Positions 18,066-32,595 of a stretch of DNA of 33,339 nucleotides are shown piece by piece (the stretch's first letter is position 1; each line of letters begins with the position of its first letter). Where the stretch lies: positions 1-33,339 of the forward strand of contig JAKFUL010000039.1 in NCBI GenBank assembly GCA_021732665.1. Direction: 5' to 3'. Source of the DNA: Acetobacteraceae bacterium (GTDB taxonomy: Bacteria > Pseudomonadota > Alphaproteobacteria > Acetobacterales > Acetobacteraceae). The notes under the pieces are model-generated. The model saw only the letters and a program-made list of their open reading frames with translations, was not told the origin of the DNA and made no database searches. Position numbers and translations under genes: made by a program.

Positions 18066-19560
18066 ATGCAGCTTTCCTTCTGGACCTATGAAGGCCCGCC
18101 CCATGTCGGCGCCATGCGAGTCGCCACCGGCATGACCGGGCTGCACTACGTGCTGCACGCCCCGCAGGGCGACACCTATGCCGACCTGCTCTTCACCATG
18201 ATCGAGCGCGACAACAAGCGCCCGCCGGTCACCTACACCACCTTCCAGGCGCGTGACCTCGGCGCCGACACGGCCGACCTGTTCAAGGAAGCGGCGCGCG
18301 ACGCCTATGAGCGTTTCCGCCCCGAGGCGCTGTTGGTCGGCGCCAGTTGCACGGCGGAGTTGCTGCAGGATGACCCCGGCGGCCTGGCGAAAGCCATCAA
18401 CCTGCCGATCCCCGTCGTCGGCGTGGAACTGCCGGCCTACCAGAAAAAAGAGAACTGGGGCGCGGCCGAGACTTTCTATCAGCTGGTCCGCGCCTTCGCC
18501 CGGCCCGCGACAACGCCGCCCGAGCGCGCATCCTGCAACATCCTAGGCCCCACCGCGCTGGGCTTCCGGCACCGCGACGATGTCCGCGAAATCGTCGGCC
18601 TGCTGGAAGGCATGGGCGTCCGCGTCAACGTCGTGGCCCCGCTGGGTGCGGCGCCGTCGGACCTGATGCGACTCGGCGACGCGCATTTCAACGTCGTACT
18701 CTACCCCGAGATCGGCGGTGTTGCGGCCTCCTTCCTCAAGCGCACGCTGAAGCAGGACGCCACGAAGACGGTGCCCATCGGCGTCGGCGCCACGCGCGAA
18801 TTCATCGCCGAAGTGGCCGCCCTCGCCGGCCTCGAAGCCTCCGTAGCGACCGAGGCCTGCCGGCTGCCCTGGTACTCGCGCTCCGTCGACAGCACCTATC
18901 TCACCGGCAAGCGCGTCTTCATCTTCGGCGACGCCACCCATGCCGTGGCCGCCGCACGGGTCGCGACCAAGGAACTCGGCTTCGCCGTGGTTGGCCTGGG
19001 CACCTATTCCCGCGAGCAGGCGCGCGATGTGCGGGACGCCGCCGCCCTCTACGGCCTCGAAGCCCTGATCACCGACGACTATCTGGAAGTCGAAGCCGCC
19101 ATCGAGGCCGCCGCCTGCGAGTTGGTGCTCGGCACCCAGATGGAGCGCAACATCGCCAAGCGCCTGGGCTTGCCTTGCGCGGTGATCTCGGCCCCCGTGC
19201 ATGTGCAGGATTTCCCGGCGCGCTACTCGCCGCAAATGGGCTTCGAGGGTGCGAATGTCATCTTCGACACCTGGGTCCACCCGCTGATGATGGGCCTGGA
19301 AGAGCACCTGTTGGCGATGTTCCGCGAGGATCGCGAATTCAACGACACGGCCAAGCCCTCGCATCTCGGCGGCGGCAAACTGCCTGAGAAGCCGGCGGGC
19401 GATGTGGCAGTCCTCGACGCCCCGCTGCTCCAGGTCTGGACCGCCGAGGGCGAGGCCGAGCTGAAAAAAATCCCTTTCTTCGTGCGTGGCAAGGCCCGCC
19501 GAAACACCGAGAAATTCGCCGCCCAACGCGGCATTGCGAATATCACCGTGGAGACTCTGT

Positions 19561-19589
<29 letters not shown>
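18066..19589 (+). CDS. bchB: Dark-operative protochlorophyllide reductase, subunit B
   Basis: This 507-residue partner of BchN starts with [18 protein letters not shown], a near-invariant BchB opening. Asp36 in GDTYADLLF occupies the position of the unusual aspartate ligand to the NB [4Fe-4S] cluster. The C-terminal domain ([18 protein letters not shown]) is the small helical domain typical of BchB/ChlB. Its last 29 bases overlap bchH. The enzyme is oxygen-sensitive, which contrasts with the oxygen-requiring AcsF in the same operon. Confidence 0.97.
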
Positions 19590-24098
<4,509 letters not shown>

Positions 24099-24099
24099 G

Positions 24100-24777
24100 A
24101 TGAGCACCTACGCCAAGAAACGCGGCCAGCTGGAAGAGTATTTCGACCGCACGGCGGCGCAGACCTGGGCGCGGCTGACCTCCGACGCGCCGGTCTCCGG
24201 CGTGCGGGCGAAGGTGCGCGCCGGGCGCGACGCCATGCGCAATACGCTGCTTTCCTGGCTGCCCGAGGACATGACGGGGCTCACTTTGCTCGATGCCGGC
24301 TGCGGCACCGGTGCCCTGGCGCTGGAGGCCGCGAAGCGCGGCGCGCATGTCACCGCCATCGACATCTCGCCCACCCTGGTGAACCTCGCCGCCGAGCGCA
24401 GCGCTGGCCACCCGCGCCTCGATTTCCGCGTCGGCGACATGCTCGACCCCGCACTCGGGCGCTTCGACCACATCGTGGCCATGGACAGCCTGATCCATTA
24501 CCGCGCCGATGACGTGGCCCACGCCCTGGCCGGGCTGGCGGCGCGGGCCGACCGCTCCGTCGCCTTCACCTTCGCCCCTGCCACGCCGCTGCTCAACACC
24601 ATGTGGGCGGTGGGGAAACTCTTCCCGAAAAAGGACCGCTCGCCGGCCATCGAGCCCACGGCGCATGCCCGCCTCAAGCGCCTGCTGGCGCGCGACCGTG
24701 GCCTGAGCCTGGGGCGCGACGAGCGCATCTCCCGCGCCTTCTACATCTCCCATGCGCAAGAAATCCGCACGGCATGA
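24100..24777 (+). CDS. bchM: Magnesium-protoporphyrin IX O-methyltransferase
   Basis: BchM methylates the ring-C propionate of Mg-protoporphyrin IX using S-adenosylmethionine, preparing the substrate for the cyclase. The protein of 225 residues has the family N-terminus (YFDRTAAQTWARLTSDAPVSG), the SAM-binding LLDAGCGTGALALEAAKRGA near residues 63-82 and the acidic AIDISPTLV strand end. Length is typical. It starts one base after the bchL stop, and its own stop overlaps the lhaA start. Confidence 0.96.
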   Translation: MSTYAKKRGQLEEYFDRTAAQTWARLTSDAPVSGVRAKVRAGRDAMRNTLLSWLPEDMTGLTLLDAGCGTGALALEAAKRGAHVTAIDISPTLVNLAAERSAGHPRLDFRVGDMLDPALGRFDHIVAMDSLIHYRADDVAHALAGLAARADRSVAFTFAPATPLLNTMWAVGKLFPKKDRSPAIEPTAHARLKRLLARDRGLSLGRDERISRAFYISHAQEIRTA

Positions 24778-26183
24778 AGTTCCGTCTCCCCCGACCCTCG
24801 CGCACCTGGATGCGGATGGCGCCGCAATACCTGCCCTTCGCCGATGCCGGCAGCGAAAGCCTGCCGATGTCGCGGCTGCTCCGGCTGTCGCTGTTCCAGG
24901 TCTCTGTCGGTCTCTGCTCGGTGCTGCTGATCGGCACGCTGAACCGCGTGATGATCGTGGAGTTGCATGTGCCGGCCGGGCTGGTGGCCGTGATGCTGGC
25001 CATCCCCGTCCTGTTCGCGCCATTCCGCGCGCTGATCGGCTTCCGCTCCGACAAGCACCAATCAGCCCTGGGTTGGCGCCGCTTCCCCTATGTCTGGAAG
25101 GGCGCGGTGATCATGTTCTCCGGCCTCTCCATCATGCCCTTCGCGCTGATCATCCTCTCCGGCGACAGCCAGGGGCCGGATTGGGCGGGGCCGGCCAGTG
25201 CGGCGGTGGCCTTCCTTGTGGTCGGCATCGGCCTGCACACCGTGCAGACGGCGGGCCTTGCCCTGGCCACGGACCTCACGCCGCCGGAAAAACAGCCCCA
25301 GGTCGTGGCCTTCCTCTCGGTGCTGCTGCTGGTGGGCATGCTGGGCGGCTCACTCGTCTTTGGCGCGATCCTGGCCGATTTCAGCCAGATCAAGCTGATT
25401 CAGACCATCCAGGGCTGCGCGGTCGTCTGCCTGCTGCTGACGACGGCGGCGCTGTGGCGGCAGGAAATCCGCGGTGCCAGTCACAAGATCGAGCCGATCG
25501 CGGAAAGCTTCTCCGAGGCCTGGGGTGCGATGCGCCGGCAGGGTCCCTGGGTGCGCCGGCTGGTCGCCGCCGGCCTGGGCACCGGCGCCTTCGCCATGCA
25601 GGATATTCTGCTCGAGCCCTATGGCGCGCAGATGCTGGGCCTCTCCGTCTCCGCCACCACACTGCTGACGGCGCTGCTGGCGGCGGGTGGCATCGTGGGC
25701 TTCATCGTCGCCGCGCGGCGGCTGGTGAACGGGGCGGACCCGCACCGTGTCGCGGGCTTCGGCGCGCTGATCGGCATGTTCGCCTTCGTGTTCATCATCT
25801 TCGCGGCGCCGTTGAATTCGCAATTCCTGCTCAGCCTGGGCACCATTCTGATCGGCTTCGGCGCCGGCCTTTTCACCCACGCCACGCTCACCGCCTGCAT
25901 GCAGGCGGCACCCGCCGGTCAGGCTGGCCTGGCGCTGGGCATCTGGGGCGCCGTCCAGGCCACCTCCGCCGGCGTCGCGGTGGGTGTCGGCGGCGCCATG
26001 CGTGACCTGGTTTCCAACGCCGCCATGGCGGGCCAGCTGGGGCCGGGGCTTGTGCATCCGGCCACCGGCTACGCCTTCGTCTACGGGCTGGAGGTCATCC
26101 TTCTGTTCGCGACGCTCGTTGCCGTCGGCCCGCTCGTGCGGCCGGCAGCGCGGGCGTTGTCCGTGCCTTCCCTGCAACCCTGA
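24774..26183 (+). CDS. lhaA: Light-harvesting 1 assembly protein LhaA (BCD-family MFS)
   Basis: This 469-residue membrane protein has about 12 helices and belongs to the PucC/LhaA family. In Rhodobacter LhaA aids LH1 assembly and is encoded between bchM and puhA, exactly as here. The conserved first loop (GTLNRVMIVELHVPAGLVAVM) and GFRSDKHQSALGWRRFPYVWKG are clear. ATG 24774 overlaps the bchM stop (ATGA); the frame is open further upstream through bchM but that reading is not homologous. Promoters for the downstream puhA are commonly inside lhaA in purple bacteria; I saw no convincing one here. Confidence 0.94.
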   Translation: MKFRLPRPSRTWMRMAPQYLPFADAGSESLPMSRLLRLSLFQVSVGLCSVLLIGTLNRVMIVELHVPAGLVAVMLAIPVLFAPFRALIGFRSDKHQSALGWRRFPYVWKGAVIMFSGLSIMPFALIILSGDSQGPDWAGPASAAVAFLVVGIGLHTVQTAGLALATDLTPPEKQPQVVAFLSVLLLVGMLGGSLVFGAILADFSQIKLIQTIQGCAVVCLLLTTAALWRQEIRGASHKIEPIAESFSEAWGAMRRQGPWVRRLVAAGLGTGAFAMQDILLEPYGAQMLGLSVSATTLLTALLAAGGIVGFIVAARRLVNGADPHRVAGFGALIGMFAFVFIIFAAPLNSQFLLSLGTILIGFGAGLFTHATLTACMQAAPAGQAGLALGIWGAVQATSAGVAVGVGGAMRDLVSNAAMAGQLGPGLVHPATGYAFVYGLEVILLFATLVAVGPLVRPAARALSVPSLQP

Positions 26184-26200
26184 ACCCCTGGAGCCAAATC

Positions 26201-26965
26201 ATGTTCAGCGGAAACTTCTTTCTGAATTTCGATATCTCGCTCATCGCCCTTTACTGCTTCTGGGCATTCTTCCTGGGGCTGGTGATCTACCTGCAGCGGG
26301 AGAGCAACCGCGAGGGGTTCCCCCTGGTCTCGGAGAAGACCGGCCTGCCGGTGAGCGACGGCGTCTTCGGCGTGGCGGATCCGAAGACCTTCATCCTGCC
26401 GCATGGCGGCACGACGACGGCGCCTAAGGCCGAGGCGCCGGAGATGCTGGCGATCCACCCGCTGCGTTGGGCCGGCGACCCGATCGAGCCGATGGGCGAC
26501 CCGATGCAGCTCGGCCTGGGCCCCGCCGCCTATGCCCAGCGTTCGGACCACCCGCATTTGACCTTCGATGATCACAAGCCCTCCATTGTGCCGCTGCGCG
26601 TGGCCACCGATTTCTGGATCAGCGAGGATGATCCCGATCCGCGCGGCTTCACCGTGACCGATGCCGATGGCGCGGTCGCGGGCACCGTCATCGACGTCTG
26701 GGTCGACCGGTCGGAATACCTGGCGCGCTTTGTCGAGGTGCTGACGCCCATGGGCCGGCGCGTGCTTGCCCCGGCACCGCTGGTGCGCATCGATGAGGAG
26801 GCGAAGCAGGTCTTGGTGAACACCCTTCTGGTGAAGCATTTCGAGGCCGCGCCGATCACCCAGCACATGGACCAGATCACGCTGCGTGAGGAGGACCGGA
26901 TCCAGGCCTACTTCGCCTCCGGCCAGCTCTATGCCAAGCCCGAGCGCAGCGAGCCGTTTCTGTGA
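26201..26965 (+). CDS. puhA: Photosynthetic reaction centre H subunit
   Basis: PuhA caps the reaction centre on the cytoplasmic side and guides proton uptake to QB. The 254-residue protein has one membrane helix near residues 11-32 (ISLIALYCFWAFFLGLVIYLQ), followed by RESNREGFPL, the invariant post-helix sequence. The PRC-barrel cytoplasmic domain includes VIDVWVDRSEYLARFVEV. Length fits (about 250-260). A GGAG ribosome site lies about 10 bases before ATG 26201, 17 bases past lhaA. Presence of puhA shows a type-2 quinone reaction centre, with pufLM expected elsewhere. Confidence 0.98.
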   Translation: MFSGNFFLNFDISLIALYCFWAFFLGLVIYLQRESNREGFPLVSEKTGLPVSDGVFGVADPKTFILPHGGTTTAPKAEAPEMLAIHPLRWAGDPIEPMGDPMQLGLGPAAYAQRSDHPHLTFDDHKPSIVPLRVATDFWISEDDPDPRGFTVTDADGAVAGTVIDVWVDRSEYLARFVEVLTPMGRRVLAPAPLVRIDEEAKQVLVNTLLVKHFEAAPITQHMDQITLREEDRIQAYFASGQLYAKPERSEPFL

Positions 26966-27618
26966 GCATCCAGGAGCACGAGATCGAGCCCACCCCGGGC
27001 CTGCCAGAGCGGCTACCGGCGGGTGAGAACCTGCTCTGGCAGGGCGCGCCCGAGCCTGGCGGTCTGACCCGCCGGGCGATGGGGCTGCGCGGTGTCGCGA
27101 TCTACTTCGCCGCCATGCTCTGCCTCCAGGCCGGGCTGGGGTTCAATGCCGGGCAGGATGCCGGCGGCATTGCCTTCGGCCTGGCCATTTCGGCTGCCAT
27201 CGCGCTCGTCGGCCTCGGGCTGCTCTACTCCATCGGGCGCGCCTCGGCCCGCGCGGCGCTGTTCACCATCACCGACAAGCGGGTGGTGATGCGTGTCGGC
27301 ATCGCGCTGCCGATGACCATCAACATCCCCTTCACCGTGATCGAAGGGCTGGCGCGCCAGGTGCATTCCGATGGCACCGAGGATCTGGTGCTGAGCATCA
27401 TCAAGCCGCACCGGCTCTCCTATGTGGCGCTCTGGCCACATCTGCGGGTCAGCCATGTGCTGAACCCCAAGCCGATGCTTCGCGCCCTGCCGCAATCCGA
27501 GGGCGTGGCGCAGCTGCTGGCCCGGGCGCTCGCGGCGTCGGCCGGTCAGCCTGCCGCGGCGATTGCCGATGCCGCTGAGCCTACCCCGCGCGCGGCCGGT
27601 GCCGCGGCGCTGGTCTGA
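26962..27618 (+). CDS. puhB: Photosynthetic complex assembly protein PuhB
   Basis: PuhB is a membrane protein needed for efficient reaction-centre assembly in Rhodobacter. This 218-residue protein has two or three hydrophobic helices (about residues 40-60 and 70-92) and then a PH-like domain starting ALFTITDKRVVMRVG. GENLLWQGAPEP near the N-terminus is a typical PuhB opening. It starts with GTG overlapping the puhA stop (GTGA), the only GTG start I assign in this operon. A 29-base gap follows before puhC. Confidence 0.93.
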   Translation: MSIQEHEIEPTPGLPERLPAGENLLWQGAPEPGGLTRRAMGLRGVAIYFAAMLCLQAGLGFNAGQDAGGIAFGLAISAAIALVGLGLLYSIGRASARAALFTITDKRVVMRVGIALPMTINIPFTVIEGLARQVHSDGTEDLVLSIIKPHRLSYVALWPHLRVSHVLNPKPMLRALPQSEGVAQLLARALAASAGQPAAAIADAAEPTPRAAGAAALV

Positions 27619-27647
27619 CGCAATCAAGCAGAAAGAGGGCCCGCGCC

Positions 27648-28109
27648 ATGCAGCAAGCCACCGCGCCGATGAACTTCACCAGCCGGCCCTTCATCCTGTC
27701 GGTCAGCGGCCTCGTGCTTGCCTCGCTGATCTCCATCGGCATCGGCACCTGGATGCGCCCGGCGGCCGAGCCGGTCCGTGAGGTGCCGCGTATCAGCCTG
27801 GAGCTTCGCATGCTGACCGCGCCGGAGGGCGATGTCGTCACCGTGCTCGACAATTCCAGCGGGCGGGAGATCGACCGGCTGGTAGGCGACCAAAGTGGTT
27901 TCCTACGCACGATGATTCGTGTGATCCGGCGCGATTTGGGGCCGATTGAGGACGTCAATTCAATTCCCTTCCGTATCGAGGCGTGGCACGATCATCGGGT
28001 TACTCTGGAGGACCTCGCTTCGGGGCGCCGGATTGACCTGAGGGCCTTCGGACCGACCAACGCCGAGGTCTTCATCCGCTGGTTGATGGAGAAGGAAGCA
28101 AGAGGATGA
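27648..28109 (+). CDS. puhC: Photosynthetic complex assembly protein PuhC
   Basis: PuhC helps organise reaction centre-LH1 complexes. The 153-residue protein has a single N-terminal membrane anchor (FILSVSGLVLASLISIGIGTW, about residues 15-35). A periplasmic domain follows with the conserved VVTVLDNSSGREIDRL and FLRTMIRVIRRDLG segments. The second half of the gene (about 27880-28020) has visibly lower GC and less biased codons than its neighbours. Length matches PuhC (about 150-165). Stop overlaps the next start as ATGA. Confidence 0.93.
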   Translation: MQQATAPMNFTSRPFILSVSGLVLASLISIGIGTWMRPAAEPVREVPRISLELRMLTAPEGDVVTVLDNSSGREIDRLVGDQSGFLRTMIRVIRRDLGPIEDVNSIPFRIEAWHDHRVTLEDLASGRRIDLRAFGPTNAEVFIRWLMEKEARG

Positions 28110-28459
28110 TCAAGGCCGGGGAGGGCGCGCGTGGCTGGTTCGGCCCGCGCAGCATCGAGGTGCCGTGCACCATCGAGATCGAGCAGAGTTTCGACAGTTT
28201 TCACGCCCATGCGATTCCCGAAGGCGTGGTGCTGCGCCCGGGCGATCGCGTCATCGTCCACAACGCGCCGGCGCATGTCGATTTCGGCACCGTCACTACC
28301 TACCAGACCCGCGCCACCGTGCTGCGCGCAGGCCCCCTGACACGGTTCTGGACCGAATTCTCGGCCATCGCCGAGCTGACCGAACTCTACCATTGCGGGT
28401 TTGAGCCGAAGGACCACGTCACCTTCCAGGATCACCAGCATCAGGAGCATGCGGCATGA
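28106..28459 (+). CDS. bciE: Probable BciE, auxiliary subunit of the aerobic cyclase
   Basis: This 117-residue soluble protein lies immediately upstream of acsF with ATGA overlaps on both sides. Alphaproteobacterial AcsF cyclases are known to need an extra protein, BciE, encoded by a small gene conserved in these organisms beside acsF. Identification here rests on position, size and operon context; I cannot align it. Features include [16 protein letters not shown] in the centre and a His-rich tail ([15 protein letters not shown]), which could bind metal. No membrane segment is seen. If it is not BciE it is a conserved hypothetical of the puh operon. Confidence 0.7.
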   Translation: MIKAGEGARGWFGPRSIEVPCTIEIEQSFDSFHAHAIPEGVVLRPGDRVIVHNAPAHVDFGTVTTYQTRATVLRAGPLTRFWTEFSAIAELTELYHCGFEPKDHVTFQDHQHQEHAA

Positions 28460-29529
28460 ACGCCGTGACCCCCGCGCCGCGGCGCGAACTCAACGAGACC
28501 ACGCGCATCGCCACCACCGACACGGTGCTGAGCCCACGCTTCTACACCACCGATTTCGCCGCCATGGACGCCATGGACGTCTCCTCCATCCGCCCGCAAT
28601 GGGATGCGTTGATGGACGAGTTCCGCCGCGACCCCAACAAGGGCCATTTCGTCCGCAACAGCGATTTCGACAAGTTCAAGCTCGATGACTTGCCGGAGCC
28701 TTTGCAGAAGGAGGTCCTGGACTTCCTGGTCAGTTCGGTCACCGCAGAGTTTTCCGGTTGCGTGCTCTACGCCGAAATCCGCAAACGGGTGAACAACCCG
28801 GACATGAAGGACCTGTTCGGCTTCATGAGCCGCGACGAGGCGCGGCATGCCGGCTTCATCAATGACAGCCTGAAGGACCTCGGCGTCGGTGTGGATCTGG
28901 GCTTCCTGACCAAGGCCAAGAAATATCACTACTTCACGCCGAAATTCATCTTCTACGCGACCTACCTCTCGGAGAAGATCGGCTACGCCCGCTACATCAC
29001 CATCTTCCGCCAGTTCGAGCGGCATCCGGAGCGGCGCTTCCACCCGATCTTCCAGTGGTTCGAGAAGTGGTGCAATGACGAGTTCCGCCATGGCGAGGCC
29101 TTCGCGCTGCTGATGCGCGCCAACCCGAAGCTGTTGACCGGCTTCAACAAGCTTTGGGTGAAGTTCTTCCAGCTCGCCGTCTTCGCCACGATGTTCGTGC
29201 GCGACCATGCCCGCCCCGAATTCCACAAGGCGCTGGGCATGACGCCGACGGATTACGACATGGAGGTGTTCCGCATCACTTCGGCGATCTGCAAGCAGGT
29301 CTTTCCGGTGACGCTGCCGGTGGAGAACCCGGCCTTCCTGGCCGGGCTGCAGCGGCTGCTGGCGGTGTCGGAGAAGCTCAGCGAGGCCAAGTCTGCCCCG
29401 GGCATCGGCGGCCGGATGAAGCGCGCCGGGTTGCAGGCGCAGGCGGCGATCAACTTCGTGCGCCTCTATCTCCTCCCCGGTGAGAAGGCCGAGCCGCCGG
29501 CCGATGTCCGGATGGCGCCGGCCTGGTGA
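28456..29529 (+). CDS. acsF: Mg-protoporphyrin IX monomethyl ester oxidative cyclase (aerobic)
   Basis: AcsF is the diiron catalytic subunit that uses O2 to form the isocyclic ring E. The 357-residue protein has the ferritin-like four-helix pattern. The first E is in the region [14 protein letters not shown]128-x-x-H131 lies in [10 protein letters not shown], and E209-x-x-H212 in [10 protein letters not shown]. The length is standard. Ring closure here depends on oxygen, since the anaerobic alternative BchE does not appear in this window. It is coupled to the upstream small gene (ATGA) and to puhE (TGATG). Confidence 0.97.
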   Translation: MNAVTPAPRRELNETTRIATTDTVLSPRFYTTDFAAMDAMDVSSIRPQWDALMDEFRRDPNKGHFVRNSDFDKFKLDDLPEPLQKEVLDFLVSSVTAEFSGCVLYAEIRKRVNNPDMKDLFGFMSRDEARHAGFINDSLKDLGVGVDLGFLTKAKKYHYFTPKFIFYATYLSEKIGYARYITIFRQFERHPERRFHPIFQWFEKWCNDEFRHGEAFALLMRANPKLLTGFNKLWVKFFQLAVFATMFVRDHARPEFHKALGMTPTDYDMEVFRITSAICKQVFPVTLPVENPAFLAGLQRLLAVSEKLSEAKSAPGIGGRMKRAGLQAQAAINFVRLYLLPGEKAEPPADVRMAPAW

Positions 29530-30329
29530 TGGATTTGCTGCCCAATGCCCTGATGCCCGTGCTGTTCACCGTCTTCGTGTGGTGGTTCGGCACGGGCGTG
29601 GTCTTCCTGCTCAACCAGCTTTCGCCGCAGACTTTCGGGTGGAGCATGATCGGCGCCTCCGCGGTGCTCGGCATGGGCTTCCTTGGCCTGCTGATGACGG
29701 TGCGGGATGTGGGGGTGGGCGGCGCCTATCACGGCTTTCTCTGCGCCATCCTGATCTGGGCCTGGGCTGAAATGGGGTTCCTGACCGGCACGGTGATGGG
29801 CACGTCGAAGGACCCGCTGCCCGCCGGAGCGCAGGGCTGGCCCCGGCTGCGCGCCGCCATCGCTGCCATCCTGCTTCACGAGGTGGCGCTGCTGGTGCTC
29901 GGCGCCCTGGTCCTGGCGGCGAGCTGGGACCAGCCCAACCAGACCGCGCTGTGGACCTGGGGCGTGCTCTACACTGCCCGTCTTTCCACCAAGCTCAACC
30001 TCTATTTCGGCGTGCGGAACCTGGGCAATGCCATGCTGCCGGCGCACCTCGCCCACCTGCCCAGCTATTTCCGGCAGCGCCGGATGAACGCATTCTTCCC
30101 CTTCTCGCTGTTGGCCAGCGTCGCGCTGGCCTGGTGGTTGGTGGATGCCGCCCTGGCCAACCAGGCGACGGGCTTCGAAGCCGCCTCCTACAGCATGGTG
30201 GCAACACTGGCCGTGCTGGGGGTGGTCGAACACCTCTTCCTCGTGCTCCCGTTCCGTCCCGAATCGCTCTGGACCTGGGCACGCCAAAAACCGCCTGTTA
30301 ACGCCGCAAAGGCCATGGAGGCCCCATGA
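29529..30329 (+). CDS. puhE: Photosynthetic complex assembly protein PuhE
   Basis: PuhE is a multi-helix membrane protein (about seven segments) that in Rhodobacter influences reaction-centre and LH1 levels or bacteriochlorophyll flux. This product is 266 residues. It starts [21 protein letters not shown] and has [18 protein letters not shown] in the second half, a conserved block of the family. I chose ATG 29529, sharing a base with the acsF stop (TGATG); GTG 29526 would add one residue. Position between acsF and hemA is the same as in Rhodobacter. Confidence 0.92.
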   Translation: MDLLPNALMPVLFTVFVWWFGTGVVFLLNQLSPQTFGWSMIGASAVLGMGFLGLLMTVRDVGVGGAYHGFLCAILIWAWAEMGFLTGTVMGTSKDPLPAGAQGWPRLRAAIAAILLHEVALLVLGALVLAASWDQPNQTALWTWGVLYTARLSTKLNLYFGVRNLGNAMLPAHLAHLPSYFRQRRMNAFFPFSLLASVALAWWLVDAALANQATGFEAASYSMVATLAVLGVVEHLFLVLPFRPESLWTWARQKPPVNAAKAMEAP

Positions 30330-31537
30330 ACTACGACGCCTTCTTCCAGACCAAGATCAAGGCCCTGCATGACGAGGGCCGCTACCGGATCTTCGCCGAG
30401 CTGGAGCGCCACCGCGGACGCTTCCCCACCGCCACCAACCACGGCTCGGCCAACAAGGCGCCGGTCACCGTCTGGTGCTCCAACGATTATCTCGGCATGG
30501 GTCAGCACCCGAAAGTGCTCGGCGCCATGCATGAGGCGCTGGACCGCAGCGGCGCCGGGGCCGGCGGCACCCGCAACATCGGCGGCACCAACACCGACCA
30601 TATCCGGCTCGAGCGCGAACTGGCCGACCTGCACGGGGCCGAGGCCGCGCTGCTGTTCAATTCCGGTTACATGTCCAACCTCGCCACGCTGTCCACCCTG
30701 GCATCCCAGATGCCCGATTGCGTGGTGCTGTCAGACGCGCTGAACCACGCCTCGATGATCGAGGGCATCCGCCACAGCCGCGCCAGATGCGTGGTGTGGA
30801 AGCACAATGACCTCGAAGACCTCGAAGCCAAGCTGGCCGAAATCCCGGAGGGCACGCCGAAGCTGATCGCGTTCGAAAGCGTCTATTCCATGGATGGCGA
30901 TGTCGCCCCCATCGCCGAGATCTGCGATCTGGCCGACAAATACCACGCGATGACCTACCTCGACGAAGTCCATGCCGTTGGCATGTACGGCGCCCATGGC
31001 GGCGGCATTTCCGAGCGTGATGGGGTGGCGCACCGGTTGACCGTCATCGAAGGCACGCTGGCAAAGGCCTTCGGCGTGATCGGCGGCTATATCGCCGGCT
31101 CCGCCAACATGATCGACTTCGTGCGATCCTACGCCTCGGGCTTCATCTTCTCCACCGCGCTGCCACCGGCCGTGGCCGCCGGCGCCGCCGCCTCCATCCG
31201 CCACCTCAAGGACAGCGACGTCGAGCGCGTGACAATGCATGAACGCGTGGCCACCCTGCGCGCCCGGCTCGACGCCGCCGGCATCCCGCATCTGCCCAAC
31301 CCCAGCCACATCGTGCCGGTGATGGTGGGCTGCCCGGTGGCCTGCAAGCGCATTTCCGACACACTGCTGGAACAGCACGGCATCTACGTCCAGCCCATCA
31401 ACTACCCCACGGTGCCGCGCGGCACCGAACGGCTGCGCTTCACCCCCAGCCCGCTGCACACCGACGCCGATATCGACCACCTGATCAAATCCCTCTCCGA
31501 AGTCTGGGCCAGCATGAGTCTGCAGCGCGCGGCATGA
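30326..31537 (+). CDS. hemA: 5-aminolevulinate synthase
   Basis: HemA condenses glycine and succinyl-CoA to 5-aminolevulinate, the first step of tetrapyrrole synthesis in alphaproteobacteria. The 403-residue PLP enzyme opens [21 protein letters not shown]. It has [14 protein letters not shown], the cofactor strand [11 protein letters not shown], and the PLP-binding Lys247 in [14 protein letters not shown]. Length is typical. It is cotranscribed with the pigment genes (ATGA overlaps on both sides), which would match ALA supply to bacteriochlorophyll demand. A second ALA synthase elsewhere cannot be excluded. No obvious heme-regulatory Cys-Pro motif stands out. Confidence 0.97.
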   Translation: MNYDAFFQTKIKALHDEGRYRIFAELERHRGRFPTATNHGSANKAPVTVWCSNDYLGMGQHPKVLGAMHEALDRSGAGAGGTRNIGGTNTDHIRLERELADLHGAEAALLFNSGYMSNLATLSTLASQMPDCVVLSDALNHASMIEGIRHSRARCVVWKHNDLEDLEAKLAEIPEGTPKLIAFESVYSMDGDVAPIAEICDLADKYHAMTYLDEVHAVGMYGAHGGGISERDGVAHRLTVIEGTLAKAFGVIGGYIAGSANMIDFVRSYASGFIFSTALPPAVAAGAAASIRHLKDSDVERVTMHERVATLRARLDAAGIPHLPNPSHIVPVMVGCPVACKRISDTLLEQHGIYVQPINYPTVPRGTERLRFTPSPLHTDADIDHLIKSLSEVWASMSLQRAA

Positions 31538-32595
31538 TGGATGGCGTGAGCGGCCAGACGCGGGTGGCCGCCAGAAAACCGGTATTCCCCTTTACCGCCA
31601 TCGTGGCGCAGGAGGAGATGAAACTCGCCCTCCTGCTCGCCTCGGTCGAGCCGATGATGGGTGGCGTGCTGGCGCTTGGCGACCGCGGCACCGGCAAATC
31701 CACGGCCGTGCGGGCGCTGGCCCAACTCCTGCCGGACATGAACGTGGTCCCGGGCTGCCGCTACAATTGCGACCCCATCAGCGGCTGCGCCATGCCCGAT
31801 GACTGCGCCAGCCAGGGCAGCGCCGCCGTGCCCGTGCCGGTCGTGGACCTCCCCCTCGGCGCCTCCGAGGACCGCCTGGTCGGCGCACTCGACCTCGAAC
31901 GCGCGCTGACCCGTGGCGAAAAAGCCTTCGAGCCCGGCCTCCTCGCCCGCGCCCATCGCGGCTTTCTCTATATCGACGAGGTGAACCTGCTGGAGGACCA
32001 CCTGGTGGACCTCCTGCTCGATGTCGCGGCCTCCGGCGAGAACGTCGTCGAGCGCGAAGGCATCTCCCTCCGTCACCCAGCCAGATTTGTCCTGATAGGC
32101 TCGGGGAACCCTGAGGAGGGCGAACTTCGCCCGCAATTGCTCGACCGTTTCGGCCTGGCCATCGAACTCCGCACGCCGCAGGACCTCGCCACCCGCGTCG
32201 AGGTGGTCAAGCGCCGCGACGCCTTCGAGCGCGACCCCGCGGCCTTCTGCGCCACCTATGCCGAGGCCGAGACCACCCAGCGCGACAGCCTGATCGCCGC
32301 CCGCGCCCGCCTCGCCGATGTCTCCACCCCCGATTCGGTGCTGGAGGAGGCCGCAAAACTCTGCATGGCGCTGGGCACTGACGGGTTGCGCGGCGAACTC
32401 ACCCTGCTGCGCGCCGCCCGCGCGCTCGCGGCGCTCGAAGGCGCCACCGAACTGACCGTGGCGCATCTGCGTCGCGTCGCACTCCCCGCGCTGCGCCACC
32501 GCCTGCGCCGCAACCCGCTTGATGACAGTTCCTCCTCCAGCCGCGTCGAACGCGCCATCGCCGAGGTCTGGGGCCCCGAACCCTCCCAGCCATGA
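31534..32595 (+). CDS. bchI: Magnesium chelatase subunit I
   Basis: BchI is the AAA+ ATPase ring subunit of Mg chelatase. The protein is 353 residues. It contains Walker [10 protein letters not shown] (residues 49-57), the inserted loop [10 protein letters not shown] typical of BchI, and Walker [18 protein letters not shown] near 143-159. The sensor region [20 protein letters not shown] has the arginine finger. ATG 31534 overlaps the hemA stop (ATGA); ATG 31537 is an alternative. It sits directly after hemA, whereas in Rhodobacter bchI and bchD lie beside crt genes. Confidence 0.97.
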   Translation: MMDGVSGQTRVAARKPVFPFTAIVAQEEMKLALLLASVEPMMGGVLALGDRGTGKSTAVRALAQLLPDMNVVPGCRYNCDPISGCAMPDDCASQGSAAVPVPVVDLPLGASEDRLVGALDLERALTRGEKAFEPGLLARAHRGFLYIDEVNLLEDHLVDLLLDVAASGENVVEREGISLRHPARFVLIGSGNPEEGELRPQLLDRFGLAIELRTPQDLATRVEVVKRRDAFERDPAAFCATYAEAETTQRDSLIAARARLADVSTPDSVLEEAAKLCMALGTDGLRGELTLLRAARALAALEGATELTVAHLRRVALPALRHRLRRNPLDDSSSSSRVERAIAEVWGPEPSQP

